From Rhodamnia argentea (lineage: Eukaryota; Streptophyta; Magnoliopsida; Myrtales; Myrtaceae): 64,000 bases of DNA. Location: contig NC_063157.1 in assembly GCF_020921035.1 (NCBI RefSeq), positions 1,736,001-1,800,000 on the forward strand, given 5' to 3'. The notes beneath the pieces are model-generated. The model did not search any database and had not been told where the DNA came from. It saw only the letters and a list, made by a program, of their open reading frames with translations. Below, in pieces: positions 37,260 through 48,829 of the stretch. Position numbers and translations under genes: made by a program. How positions within the stretch are numbered: the first letter of the stretch is position 1; each line of letters begins with the position of its first letter.

Positions 37260-37830
37260 CCCAATTTCCTAAAAAACCTCAAACTTTAGGTCCATTCTCG
37301 ATTTTGTCATGAACTTTTTTTTAACAAAAAAAACGCAAACTTTAGATTCAATCCCAATTTTGTCCTTAACCTTTCTTTATCTAAAAAAATTCACAATTTT
37401 GGTCCAGTCTCAAAACTATCCTACACAATTCTGAGTGTGAAAAAAATCATCAATTTTAATCTTAGTCCCAAATCTGCCCCTAACTTTTTTGGTCTAAAAA
37501 AAGTCAACAACTTTCAATCTTGTCTCAAATCTGGCCTCGTTAACCCTCAATCAAAAATCAACATTAGCTATTTGACATGGCATTAGCAAGGTGATGGAGA
37601 AAAACATCTCAAAAACAAAATTGTTCTTCGATATGAAATTTGAAAAATCAAGGAAGACTAAAGACGATTTTTTGGACGAAAGGCTAAAGGGGTGATTCGG
37701 AACTATAGGTAAAGTTGGTGATTTTTATTAGGAAACAAAACTCGGGGTAGATTTATGACTGAACCTAAAGTCGAGGGAATTTTTAGACAAAAAAAGTTCG
37801 GGCCAAAATTAAGACTAAACAAAAAATCAG
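37260..37830. repeat. Degenerate fold-back with internal 60-bp-scale repeats
   Basis: The left half repeats phrases of the form 'tcccaattttgtcc...aaaaaa...caaactttag' about every 60 bp. The right half (from about 37600) carries their complements (aagttggtgatttttatt, cctaaagtcgaggga, aaaaaagttcggg). The arrangement is an imperfect long inverted repeat without ORFs. Confidence 0.5.
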
Positions 37831-37986
37831 TTGGTTCACATATTGTTGGTAGTAACTTGGATATTAACACAATAGACGAGTTAAGTGATGTTTATTGTTT
37901 TGGACTTCGTTATAGAACGGCCAATTGAGAATAATTACCGTTTTCAAATTTTGTGTATTCATTACTTTGAAGAATGAATTGTCTTA

Positions 37987-38197
37987 GGGCCTATTTGGTA
38001 ACGCTTATATTTCTCTTGTTCATATTCTTTTGTTCTCGGGAGTATAAATCTATTTAGCAACGTTAATTAATTTTTCTGTTCATGGAAATAGATCAATATT
38101 TTTGGTCAAAGGAAACAGATCAATTGCCAAGGCACGTATTTGAAACATAAATAAGAAAAAAATTGTCTTGGGAACAAAATTGTTACCAAAAAGGGCC
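37987..38197. mobile_element. PIF/Harbinger-type MITE, 211 bp, TSD TTA
   Basis: The terminal inverted repeats GGGCCTATTTGGTAAC and GTTACCAAAAAGGGCC are flanked by TTA on both sides (37984-37986 and 38198-38200). The trinucleotide T-W-A target and the GGGCC...TTTGG end are typical of PIF/Harbinger miniature elements. Confidence 0.85.
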
Positions 38198-38281
38198 TTA
38201 GATTATGGATGCTTAACAATGTCTTAAGAGCATTTGTTGACACACTTTATGTCTTCTTCTGAACAGAAGAGAGGAGAGTAA

Positions 38282-38781
38282 GACCCTATTTGGTTCATTA
38301 TTCCAAACGAACATTGGGGCTCCAAAGTCCCTTGGCCAAATGTAAATGTTGTTTGGTTCATTTTTTGGCTCACTTTGGAGAGATGCAATTGCATCTCAAA
38401 TGCTCTCCAAAGTCCTTTAGCCCAAATTACCTCTAGAGGTACTTTGGGCTAAAAGACTTTTGCGAAATGTAACTAATTTTTTTATTATTTTAATTTTGTC
38501 ACATTCACTTGCCGCCATCGCCCATTGGCCGCCGGTCGCCATCGCCGGTCGTCCACCGATGCCGGTCGCCGCCGCCGCCGCCGCCGCCGCCTTTTCAAAA
38601 AGAAAAAATATTTTACAAAGTTCATTTTTCACCAAATATCATTTACGTCAAAATTGCTTTCCAAATGTGTTTTTAAAATACATTTTACCAAATACTATTT
38701 GTATTTTGAAAAAGGCCTTTAGCCTAAAGGTATTCATATTTTCTCAAAGTTCCTTAGCCAAATGCTGAACCAAAAAGGGCC
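38282..38781. mobile_element. PIF/Harbinger-type MITE, 500 bp, TSD TAA
   Basis: The left end GACCCTATTTGGTTCA and right end TGAACCAAAAAGGGCC are inverted repeats flanked by TAA (38279-38281 and 38782-38784). The interior includes a GCC trinucleotide run (about 38560-38590) and inverted subterminal words around ccaaagtcccttggcc. It has no transposase. Confidence 0.85.
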
Positions 38782-39268
38782 TAAGAACACAAGAAGGCAA
38801 AGAAACTTCTAAGCTCCTTGTGACACAGAGAGACAGAAAGCATTAATGGAGAAATTCAAAGCACAGGATCACGGGCGTCATCAATGTTCCCCTCTCGGAC
38901 AGCATCGAGATTTGGAATTTCCTCGAGAGATTTCGAAGAACTCGACTGCTGACAAGCCAATGGGGTTGAATTGAATGTGATCCAAGTTCCTATTTTCAAT
39001 GGAAATTCTCATTGGAATTCACAAAGGCGTACCGATTCCAGATGTCCAATTTAATATTCACCTTCCCTTTCATTTTCATCAATCAATATCATCTCATCTC
39101 CCCAGAATTCTCTTAACTATTTAAAATTTGAAACTCTCAAACATTTTCAAAATCCCCACCATGACTGCAGTTCACAATTTCTTTCACTGCATAAAATGGT
39201 AAATATATGCGAATGATTTGCCGGAGCTTCTGGGATTAATTAAGACATGGAAAGCCAAGCAAGATTAA

Positions 39269-39826
39269 GGGCGCGTTTGACAAGCCTTTTCAAGAGGCAT
39301 TTGGCCAAATGTCAGCCTTGAAAAGTTTGAAAACTCGATGAGGTCCCTACCGATATTGAGGTTTTAGTATTTGGCCAAATGTTAACTTAAGGTTAAATAT
39401 TTTTTTTTTCTTTTCAAAACTAGGCTCACTAATTCTTTCAAATGCCGGTTTTGGCCCCTCATTGTTGCTATTCATCTTCTTTGTGTGAGGACGGCTGGCG
39501 AGAGTTGACGAGGCCAAATCAGGCCGGCGAAGTCGCGCGACCGTCACCTAGATGGATGCTGAGGTTGTGCGACCTCGAGCCTCGTCGCTTGGGGTTGCTT
39601 GACCTAGGGCGGCCTTGGCCATCGACCACCGACATCGGATCTGGCTTAATGAGGACTTGAGCCCTAGCCCATTTGCAAATTTCTTCTTTTGCCTGACACT
39701 AAGTAGCTCCAAGTTGCTCTTCAAGGGATTTTTTAGCAAATGGCATTTGTGTTTCTTCAAAGCCTCTTAGGCTAAAGGCATTTGTACTTTTTCAGTACTC
39801 GTTTTCAAAGTCAAATCAAATGCACC
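39269..39826. mobile_element. Harbinger-like MITE, 558 bp, TSD TAA
   Basis: The ends GGGCGCGTTTGAC and GTCAAATCAAATGCACC form imperfect inverted repeats flanked by TAA (39266-39268 and 39827-39829). Subterminal words aggcatttggccaaatg and aaggcatttg recur in inverted orientation. The interior is moderately GC-rich (about 39480-39640). Confidence 0.7.
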
Positions 39827-40305
39827 TAAGTGGGCTTCGACACCCAAATTGTCAAACTTCTTATTTTTTGAAATTGGTCCACAGAATTATCTACAAAGGA
39901 ACCCTTTTATTTATTTTCAGAAGAGGAAAAAAGAAGACTGAACCGTCAGAACAGAGGTTGCGTCAGAGAGAAGGTCCGAGAGCCCCAAAGATCTTCTCTA
40001 GCCCAACGGAGGTAATTTTGACTGGTGGTGTTCTCGTTACTTGGGACCAGAAATGACAAAAAAATGAAAAAACCCTTTTGGTTGGTGTGGCTTTTACTGC
40101 TGTGAAAATGAGAGAGAGAGAGAGAGAGTGTGTGTGATGATGACCTTGATGTAGCCTTTAAAAGGGCAAGCGGGGAAGAAAGGAGAGTACTCAAAGAGGA
40201 GGGTCTTTGAAAGAGTGGCAGATTCTCTGAAAGAGTCATTGGCCGGCATTATCTCCACTGGTACTTGAAAGCTGGAAATAATTCAGATTTCGACGCGAAA
40301 AACAG

Positions 40306-40310
<5 letters not shown>

Positions 40311-40346
<36 letters not shown>
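40311..40346. repeat. (GA)n tract in IQD leader/promoter
   Basis: A 36-bp GA run about 430 bp upstream of the IQD start codon, with a shorter one near 40110-40130. It is likely in the core promoter or 5' leader. Confidence 0.85.
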
Positions 40347-40350
<4 letters not shown>

Positions 40351-40771
40351 AGCAGCTGAAATTCGGCGCTCTTTTTGAAATTTTGGAAGTTAGCTCTTTG
40401 GGTGAGAAGATTTCCATCAGCTTTTTCTCGATAGAACTCCTTGACTCTGTTGTCTGCGTAGCGTGTCATTGAAATAGTAGTCAAAGAAGTCCCTGGTTTT
40501 CGCGACTTCCTTTTGTCTCCAAATGCAGTTTCTCCACAAGTTGTTGTCAGATTATCTTCCACTGAACCAGAAATATCCAATCTTTATCCGTTTCTCTCTC
40601 ATTAGACACCACCCTTTACGTTTTTCATGACAAATGAATTGCATTCTCTTTGGTTGCTTCATGGAGTTTTGACCCTGTGTTTGTCGTTTCTGGATTGGTG
40701 CTTGGCAACTTCAATTCTACTCGCAGGTGATTATCTCTAATTCCCAACAGTTACCAAGAGTAGCAGAGAAG

Positions 40772-42455
40772 ATGGGGAAAGCTACAAGATGGTTGAAGGC
40801 CATATTGGGAATGAAGAGAGAAAAATTCAGTCTTGACAGAGCATATTCTGTTTCTGGAAACAAGAAAGAGACGAAAGGGTGGAGTTTTAGCAAGTCCTGG
40901 AAGGATTCTGATGAGGGGAATAGGTACCGCCAGGCCAGCGGTTCCATCTCGGACGCTGCGTGGCTCAAGTCTTATGTTGCAGAGGCAACGAAGGGGCAAA
41001 ATGAGCGGGCAATTGCGGTCGCAGCCGCCACGGCGGCGGCTGCCGATGCCGCAGTTGCAGCTGCAGAGGCAGCGGCGGCGATCGTGAAGCGAAGGAGCCG
41101 CGGAAGAGGAACAATGCCGAAAGGTGGGACGGGGAGGTGGGCTGCAGTGAAAATCCAGACTGCTTTCAGAGGTTTTCTTGTAAGATGTTTCTCCCAAATT
41201 GCGTTTATTTAATTTGGTAATGGTAGGTTGTTCTCAGGTTCTGATAGAATCCTATGATGCTTGAATTGTTGTGAATATCTGGGGCAAATCACATCTCTAT
41301 CACACACGCATGGGCGTTGCGATGGGACATCAATTATGAACAGAGCAGCATCTCAATGAATCGGTTTCCTTCCTGTTCTGCCTGAACTTCTTGGATTCGG
41401 ACATTTTGATTTGGAACGTTGTATGCGTCTTTCTATTGGAGCCTCCATTTTCCATCTTCCTCGCAAATTTTCTTGTAGCGGCAGTTTCAATCTTTACATT
41501 CACCGATTAGTCTAAGATGCTCTCTTACAGTGCTCCACCGGCTCCTGTGTCTGTCAGCATTTTCTTAAATAGAAAAGAGAAACCGTGTCTTCTTATCGAA
41601 GGTATATGTTGATGAAATTATGCATTGGTGACAGGCCCGGAAAGCGCTTCGAGCTCTCAAAGGATTGGTTAAGCTGCAAGCCTTTGTTAGAGGTTATCTG
41701 GTCAGAAAGAGGGCTACTGCCGCCCTGCGTAGCATGCAGGCTATCGTTCGAGCCCAAGCCACTGTCAGATCACATCAAGCTCGCCATTCCCTCGGCAAGG
41801 AGAACCGGTTTCCTCCGGAAAAGCGACCCAGGAGATCCATGGTGAGAATCGTTTTTAAGCAGATCCCCATGGTTGTTAGTTTCAACTATCTGTCTCACTG
41901 TGTTCTGTCGTGTTTTTGTAGGAAAAAGTTTGTGATCCCAGAAGTGCATTCCACAGCAAGAGGCTCTCTACATCTTCAGAGTTCGCGAGCAATTTGGATG
42001 AGAGCCCCAAAATTGTCGAGGTCGACACGTTCAAGCCTCGTTCAAGATTCTGCCAAATCCATAGCCCGTTGATGGAATGCGTCTACGATGGATCGGACTA
42101 TGCGGTTTCGAAGCTCAATTGTGGAAACTCACGAAACTCCGAGTGGCAGCTCGCCAGCAATGAGTGTAAAACTCCAACACCAGTTAAAAGCGCTTGTAGA
42201 GATAGCTTCTACGAGGCCAGCTCCGAGCTCCCGAGCTACATGGCGAGCACTCAGTCGTTCAAGGCCAAGTCTAGGTCCCTCAGCGCCCCCAAGCAAAGAC
42301 CCGTCGAGGGGTCAAAGAAGAGGTTCACGCTCAGCGAGATCACCGCCGGCCGGAACGGTGTCGGAGCCATCAGAATGCATCGATCATGCTCTCAGTTCAA
42401 AGACATTTTCGAACGACCCACGAAATCGCCATCTCCTAGCTGTTTCTACTCATAG
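40772..42455 (+). CDS. IQ67-domain (IQD) calmodulin-binding protein
   Basis: Three exons (40772-41179, 41635-41841, 41922-42455) encode 382 aa, all in phase. The start is the ATG opening [15 protein letters not shown], the usual basic IQD N-terminus. The alternative upstream Met in the same frame lies in a probable leader-intron acceptor region (ctaattcccaacag). The IQ67 domain is split by the family's conserved phase-0 intron after [10 protein letters not shown] (127-136) and continues [26 protein letters not shown] with a third IQ-like unit, [17 protein letters not shown]. An Ala-rich helix precedes it. The C-terminus has the conserved [24 protein letters not shown] block. IQDs bind calmodulin and associate with microtubules and membranes as scaffolds. 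It resembles the IQD24-27 or IQD19 group; the exact member is not determinable here. Confidence 0.95.
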
Positions 42456-44210
42456 CTCTTATCTCCAAATAGATGTCGTAGCAGTCAAACAAGATTCAAC
42501 AATGTGTTTGTGTAGATTCTTCTCAGTTCTGGGAGTTATCCTTGGATGTTTGTTTTCTGAGAAACCAACCCAATGACAATTGCTTATCTCTGTTTCTATC
42601 TTGATATCTGTGCTTCAGTTGGTTCTTATACTTCTGATATCAAGAGCAATGAGTTACCACTGATTAATGTAATGATGCAGTAACTGAAAATAATACACAA
42701 TTAGCTGAAAATAATTGGAAAAGAAAAAAAAAAAAAACTGGAAGTACTTTAACCATCACCCATAACTTAGCCTTAATTTGTTTTTTAAAAAATAAATAAT
42801 TTGAAAAGTATTGTCCTAAAAATAATTTCTTATATCGCTTGAATTCATCGTCAATAATAATTTATATTTAAATATTTTCATAAAAGATAATATTTTTTTT
42901 TCGTTCGTTCACGTTTTAAAGTAATATAAACAATTATTTTTATAAAAATATTTTTCAAATCATTCATTTTTCTGGAACAAATGCACCCTTAACGTTCTTT
43001 GAGCGTTGACTATAATAAGCTTTCCGTAAGGAATGATTAAGGCTTGATTTTCGTGGAGTAACAGTGTCGGGAACATGAAGTTATTAAACCGATGAATGTT
43101 ATTCATATTGGAACATTATTTACTTTTAATTATTTTATACATTGCGACATTATTGTTCTACTTATTATATTAATTAGTAAAAGAGACAGCTATATGTTTT
43201 GTCTTTATTGTGAATGTCGAATGTTCTTTTTTGCTTCCTCCAAAGTTCTTTCTCGAGTCAACAAATGAGCCGCGGCGACTCGGTTACCCAAATTTTTTGT
43301 AAGGGTTTCGTATCATTGTTCTACGACCTTTTATTTTTTTAATTAAAGCAAATGATATTAATATGCTAAATATAATTCAATTCCTCAAGGCTTAAAATTG
43401 TTGTCTTTCATCTTTTATAGTTCTTGGAGATTGTGTGAATTTTTTAACTGTCACGTATCGAGTGTGTTCATGCTGAATTCAAAATTCTCAATTAGATTTA
43501 TCACTCGTATATTTTGTCCATATGAGATTTTTCATTCTTTGTACGTCTCGTGGAATATACAAATATTTTTTACCGACATGTATTGAATACGTTACATATA
43601 CTTCCAGTTTCCTACCAACCTTAAACTCAAAATGTTTTAGCATATACAATATAATGCACGTCATTTAGATAGATATAATCCGTAATTAGGGCAAGTATTG
43701 TTATAGGAAGAAAATTGACATGAATGTTAATTGTGTTTAAACTTCCTAATCACGTGAAGTAACAATACTTGAGAATAAACTAATAGCTTGATGCTTGACT
43801 CAATTGGCTTGCAATCTTAATCGAGCATCTCATTTTTTTTATATAGATTTCCTTCTAATTTGTAAAACAGATAATATTCAATATACTCACAATATTCCTT
43901 CACCCCTCTATAGAGTTTCACACGCAAACAAAAATGGCAAGCACGAGTATTTCGAGCCAAGTCGAGTTTAATTGAGCTTGAAAAAGAACTGGTATGTTAA
44001 AATTTGTATACTTAAATCTAGGCGAGTCTAGTCGAGCTTCAACATGTCGAGTCGAGTCGAGTCTAGTTCGTTTATGTCGAGTCTTATATCATATTCGGTT
44101 CGAGAAGGAAAAAGAATTCTCAACGTAGATCGTCCCGAATTTTGGCTTTCGAGTTTGACTTCATTGTTGTTAATAATAATAATCAATTCCACTAATCAGC
44201 CATGACATAA
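42456..44210. other. Intergenic, AT-rich
   Basis: It includes the IQD 3' flank and a MITE-like segment at about 42760-42990 (words such as ataatttatatttaaatattttcata) that recurs at about 61465-61680. A TCGAG-rich degenerate repeat lies near 43940-44100. No gene seen. Confidence 0.45.
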
Positions 44211-44696
44211 TCATGTAAAAAAGCCTTGATTACTAAACATCCTATTCCTATGAACTTTCATTACAACTACGAGTGACTGGTCAATGGCTGTTCTCGAGCA
44301 CATTTTTTTCACCAATTTCTCCACCTTCTTCCTTTCCAACGATCCGCAATACTTCGCACCACCTCCATCAGTAGATTTCTGTCTCACTCCCAATCCAAAG
44401 TACTCCTTGAAAGTCCGAATGAAACATGAAAACCCGTCGTAGCTTTCTCCAAATAGCCAGAGATAAGTACTACTCGTGCTGGACTCGGGCCTCTGGCCGT
44501 CGCCCGGCTTCTTTCTAAAACCATCACCGTCGCGAGCATAATCCCGAACTCTCAGCGATCGGGGTCGGTTCAACTCCATTGCAAAAGCGAGTGGAAATTG
44601 AAATTCTCGCCATGGTCGGGACACCAACACGAGTACCGAACCGCTTCGGGAGTTGTTGGAGGCGAAATTTCGTTGTTTTAATTTCCTTTTGAACAT
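44211..44696 (-). CDS. Orphan ORF, unknown protein
   Basis: A single uninterrupted frame of 161 codons. An internal Met at 44577-44579 (MELNRPRSLRVRDYARDGDG) gives a more plausible 122-residue product. The sequence is basic with a Lys-rich segment (SLERKKVEKLVKKMC) and a Gly/Phe/Tyr stretch (YLWLFGESYDGFSCFIRTFKEYFGLG). I recognise no domain. Composition and the internal codon pattern look more gene-like than neighbouring chance ORFs, but there is no supporting homology or splice evidence. Confidence 0.35.
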   Translation of the reverse strand: MFKRKLKQRNFASNNSRSGSVLVLVSRPWREFQFPLAFAMELNRPRSLRVRDYARDGDGFRKKPGDGQRPESSTSSTYLWLFGESYDGFSCFIRTFKEYFGLGVRQKSTDGGGAKYCGSLERKKVEKLVKKMCSRTAIDQSLVVVMKVHRNRMFSNQGFFT

Positions 44697-44839
44697 AAGA
44701 AGAACAATAAAATTCTTTCTTCATTTACTTTATTTCAATTTTAAGAATCGCACCGCTTCTTGGACTCCAGCCCAATCAAATTGTCAAGAGCTAAGATTTT
44801 GTTACTTCTTTATTTAATTTTAGAGACAGCCAGCCATCT

Positions 44840-44913
44840 GGCCTATTAGCTCAGTTGGTTAGAGCGTCGTGCTAATAACGCGAAGGTCGCAGGTTCGAGA
44901 CCTGCATGGGCCA
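44840..44913 (+). tRNA. trnI-AAU (nuclear): tRNA-Ile (anticodon AAU)
   Basis: The 74-bp cloverleaf starts GGCCTATTAGCTCAGTTGG and ends CCTGCATGGGCCA. The acceptor stem pairs fully with one T-G wobble. The anticodon loop CTAATAA reads AAU, and the B box is GGTTCGAGACC. There is no intron, and a run of T residues immediately after (44914 on) serves as the Pol III terminator. Confidence 0.97.
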
Positions 44914-45117
44914 TTTTTCTCTTTATTTTTATTTTTATTTCATTTTTTTTTAACTGAGAAATTTGCGGTCTGACAAGTAACGGTCAAGGATGCAATTCTT
45001 CTCGTTCTTTTGATGTTTCTGTTAACTGCCATGAAAACGCAAGCGAGAATAGAGTTACAGAATTGCCCTTTTCTCTCTTCATCTTCATGCGCGTGTTTTT
45101 TTCGTCCGGCAGAGGAG

Positions 45118-46664
45118 ATGTTTGCCGAACTCAAGAGAAGATTCGGAAAACGTGACAGGAAACCGTGTTGCCTCCGAATGATAGAGTCTGATCGAGAAAT
45201 GAGGCTGAACTCTCGATACCCAGATGAATCTTGTTCATCACCCCGCGAGTCTGAGTCCGATGCTTGCAGCGTAGGAACACCGATTTCGAGCCCTTATGAT
45301 CCTTTCACCAATTACCTCATGCCGCGGCCCAAGTTCCTCCGCTACGACCCGGAACGGCGCCGTGAGATCCTTCGTCGACTGGAGGAAGCGATGACGGACG
45401 GTTTAGGCGGCACGAGTATTGGTTCCAATTCGGAAGGCTCCATCAGTGAGGATTCCGCGAAGCAAGAGGAGGAGGATTCTGACTCTGATGGAGCAGGTAA
45501 TGAAGGGGAGATGCCGCAGATTTGCAGTTTGAGATGGCTATGCGAGTTGCTGCTTTTGCTTCTTGTTCTGGTGCTGTTCATGTTATGTATCTGTCACGGA
45601 AGCATTTCATCTCCACCACAGAACTTTGAAGATTGGCACAGAAGTTCGAGTTGTAGATGCGAAGATTTTTCTGACAAGGTTGTCGAGTTTGTTGCAACTG
45701 ACGTGTTCAGTAAGAGCATTTCATCTCCTTCAGATGAAGTTGATGACATTGAAGGCAGGCATGGAAATTATAGTTTTACATACGAGGAGGCTCCTGAAAA
45801 GATAGTTGAATTTTTCGAAAGCAAAACGGACGTGATTCAAACTGCTGTCGATTTGTCGTTAGGAAATAGAGAGGAGGCTGCTGAGTGGATTCTGATAAAT
45901 GAAGCGATGAAGGGTTTGTCGCTAGAAAATTATCAGTATAATGAACAAGATGAGACTGCGGAGGCACGAGATGGCGGGGTTGGGAAGAGGGTCGAAGAGG
46001 AACCCGAAGAATCTTCCAAGGTGGCGGAGACAAGAGTCTATGATGTAGAGAGCAACTTTTATTGGAGTGAGAAGAACTTGGAGCCTCGGCGGAGTGCAAT
46101 TGCCGAACCGGAAGTTGGAAGCGAGACTGAAAATCTGCTGCTACAAGAAACTCGTGAAGTTGATAAAGTTACTTCAGCACGGATTGAATTAGTGACGATT
46201 GTTGTTGTTTATGGTTCTGCCACAGCAGTTCTTGCATTTGTGCTGGTGTTGTACTCGAGGAGGAAGAAAAACCTCGCTAATGATTCATCTCCGACCACGG
46301 GACATTCTTTCAAAGCGCTGCCAATCATCTGTCCCCGTGAATTAGCAGAGAAGCTAGAGAGAGATGATCACTTGGCATCCGATCTAGTCTCTTCTTTTCC
46401 TCACGAGAATTCCCCTTTGCTTGGAAGCTTTACTACTACTGAGATGATATCCACAAATAGGGTAAGAAACCTTGGCGTCATACTCTTTAGGTAAAATGGA
46501 ATGTCAATTGTGTCATTTCATTTTAAGGTAGTTGCTCTATTGCCTTATTGCAGGAGGATGGAATTGGAGAAGCTTGGATCAGTGTTGCAACTCCGGTGAG
46601 GCGATCACGCCGAAGTCGCGACCGAGCAATTCGATCTCGCCGGCATTCCATGAGCTCAAGTTAG
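45118..46664 (+). CDS. Plant-specific two-pass transmembrane protein, function unknown
   Basis: Two exons (45118-46461 and 46554-46664) join in phase 0 to 484 aa. The frame opens upstream at 45010, which would add 36 residues; I prefer MFAELKRRFGKRDRKPCC because the upstream segment is leader-like. A conserved-looking block, SSPYDPFTNYLMPRPKFLRYDPERRREIL (about 58-86), is followed by an acidic Ser/Glu region. TM1 (about 139-160, LLLLLLVLVLFMLCIC), a long acidic middle part and TM2 (about 358-380, IVVVYGSATAVLAFVLVLY) follow. The last exon adds a basic Arg/Ser tail, RRSRRSRDRAIRSRRHS. The SPRPKFLRY-type block occurs in a family of uncharacterised plant membrane proteins; no function is assigned. 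Confidence 0.85.
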
Positions 46665-47252
46665 TCCCCGAGCACAGGAAATGGGGAAAACAATCTCTTC
46701 GGTGGAGATTCATTCAGCGTGACAGGATTTATTGAAGAAACGAAGCAATTACTATTGTTTTTGGTGGGGAGTTCGTGAAGAAGTGTAATTGTGTAATCTG
46801 AGGGGGTGAATATGGCCCAGAAAACTTTCACCACCACCTTGATGAACAAAAAAACTTCCCTAGATTGTCCTCAAAAGAATGCAAATTCGAGCTCGACCTG
46901 AGGTTTCGTGAATGTATAACGCCATTTGTGTGAGGAACTTAGCTAATCATATCCAAGCTGGAAAGACATTGTTTCAGAAACTCTGGACAAATTGCTGTCA
47001 TATCATATCATAATATAGATTCTCAAAATCATTTAGAAAAAACCAAACTCGGGCCATGACTACAAGAATTGATCAACCAGATATAAATAGATAAAGAAAA
47101 AAGCATGGACGACTTGAACATTAAAGACTGTTCTGGTCCTGACATGGTTATTCCAATTGACTCTGCTCCGTCTCAGCTGAGAAAGGAAGAAGAAGCAAGC
47201 CTCAAAGTTGAGTCGAAATCTGAAAAAGAAGTACAAGCTTTGGCGCAGAGAT

Positions 47253-48749
47253 TTACAGGCCCTGATCGACCAGGTAATCTCCCATCCTCTCAACAACCAT
47301 GTTGCACTGTCCTGGTGTCAAAGGTTCCTCGTAAATTCCAAAGATCAGAGCTTGGCCGGTCTTTTTCACGGTAATGCCACCGGAACCCTGCAAATCAGTG
47401 GAAACACTAGCACGCTTGACTGTACTGCTCGACTTGAAGACACAGAAGTCTAAGTGATCCGGAGTTAAAGTTGGGTTATTATGACTGACAGAAGAGCACT
47501 GTCTTAAGTCTTAAGTGTTAAGCTCATGAATCCGTCAGATGGAGACATACTAGTTCTGAAAATGTACTTCGTCTCCCATATCCACTTTAACTTGAAAGTC
47601 GGGAAACAATGGGTCGTCGAAATGCTCTCGAGATCATTTTCCATCCATGCCATATCTTCTATTGCATGCCTACTTTGGTTTTCAAGTGCCGATGATGTAT
47701 GATTTATCCACCACAGTGAAGGAATGATTTAGAACTGGAACTGATTCCGAAATACCCTGCGGAATCGATCCTAGCCGCGATGGCCTCTTATCCCCTAACA
47801 AGTTATAGGATGACGAATTCATCTCATTCAATTACATGCATTATTGCTTGTTTCATTTAGTTTTTATACAAACACTACTTGCATTGTCGAATCATCCCAT
47901 TGTCACATGAACAGAAGAAGAAGACCTGCATACCTTCTTTCCACGAATGACAGCTCCAGGCTCTCCCTGGATAACCATGTATTTTGTGCCAGCAAGGTGC
48001 AGCCCAGTCGGTGCAAGCGAGCCAGGCTCATCAAAATCTTTCATGATGGCGGCAATCTCTCCCGGCTTGAACTGGAGAAAAGAAGGAAAAGGGATGACGC
48101 GGCATTAACACCTCATCTCGATGCAGAGAAACCAAAATGCTTAATTCGGTTGCATTATCAAGGCCAACTTAAAAAAAAAGGGGTTCCGCCGCCACATATA
48201 GACAAGAAATTTAGCTCGGCCAAACGCTTTTCTGACTATTGAATTGGTAGATACGATAAAGAAGCGAAATGATCAAACAATTAGACTCATCCTGCTCCTC
48301 TTCTGATAACCCCAGCTAAAAAGGGAGTGTAACAAGGATCGAAGCATCCAATAATCTCGCAATGCAGAACGTCAAAATTATCAGATCAATCTTAGATGGC
48401 GATATGATCCATTCTAATCAATCGATCAAGAGATCCATCCGATTTGACAGCATCATCAACATGAGATCGGACGACGAACGCATCTAGATCTCATTACTCA
48501 CACATTCGTTCATAGCCAACAGACGGATCAAACACAGATCAACCAAATCCTTTGCGGGCAAAAGGGGAATCACAATCCGAGCCCGGGAAATCGCAAGAAC
48601 AACGAAGGGCTAGATTTGAGAAAAACCTGAGGGAATGCGGAGCTCTGCGCCCACACGCTTCCGTCGTGGCCGACGATGGCCGCGGAGGCGAGGTGGTGGC
48701 CGTCGATGTCGCACATCAGGTGATCATCAACGTAAGTTTGCCACGACAT
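47253..48749 (-). CDS. Profilin
   Basis: Three exons (48627-48749, 47934-48071, 47253-47387) encode 131 aa, the exact family length. It begins [20 protein letters not shown], continues with [36 protein letters not shown] and ends [17 protein letters not shown]. The N-terminal SWQ.Y and C-terminal helix form the poly-proline groove, and the region around [15 protein letters not shown] contacts actin. It sequesters G-actin and feeds formin-driven filament growth in the cytoplasm. Both introns interrupt at phase 0, as in other plant profilins. A TATATAAG box on the minus strand (48815-48822) lies about 70 bp upstream of the start codon with a GA/CT tract between. Confidence 0.98.
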
Positions 48750-48814
48750 TTTCGCTCTCTCTCTCTCTCTCTGCGGTTTTGGCTTTCGCTTCTCTCTGGT
48801 TCAAAAGAGAGAGT

Positions 48815-48822
48815 CTTATATA
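48815..48822 (-). promoter_or_regulatory. TATA box of profilin
   Basis: TATATAAG on the minus strand, 66 bp upstream of the start codon and followed by a GA-rich leader. Spacing is short but reasonable for a compact plant leader. Confidence 0.65.
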
Positions 48823-48829
48823 GCGGATG

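Larger units (their letters stand above)
34047..37986. other. Intergenic, AT-rich, with fold-back repeats
   Basis: The first 100 bp, rich in GA, is likely the leader/promoter zone of the minus-strand poly(A) polymerase gene. Beyond it I see an AAT microsatellite (35098-35141), fold-backs at 35350-35690 and 37260-37830, a TG run near 35925 and a copy of an interspersed repeat at about 36815-36930 that also occurs at about 61845-61970. No gene is supported. Confidence 0.5.

Noticed and set aside
40751-41197. 148-codon minus-strand ORF opposite the IQD first exon
   Set aside because: It is a shadow of the GC-rich, Ala-coding IQD exon; the + strand has the recognised protein with correct splice sites.
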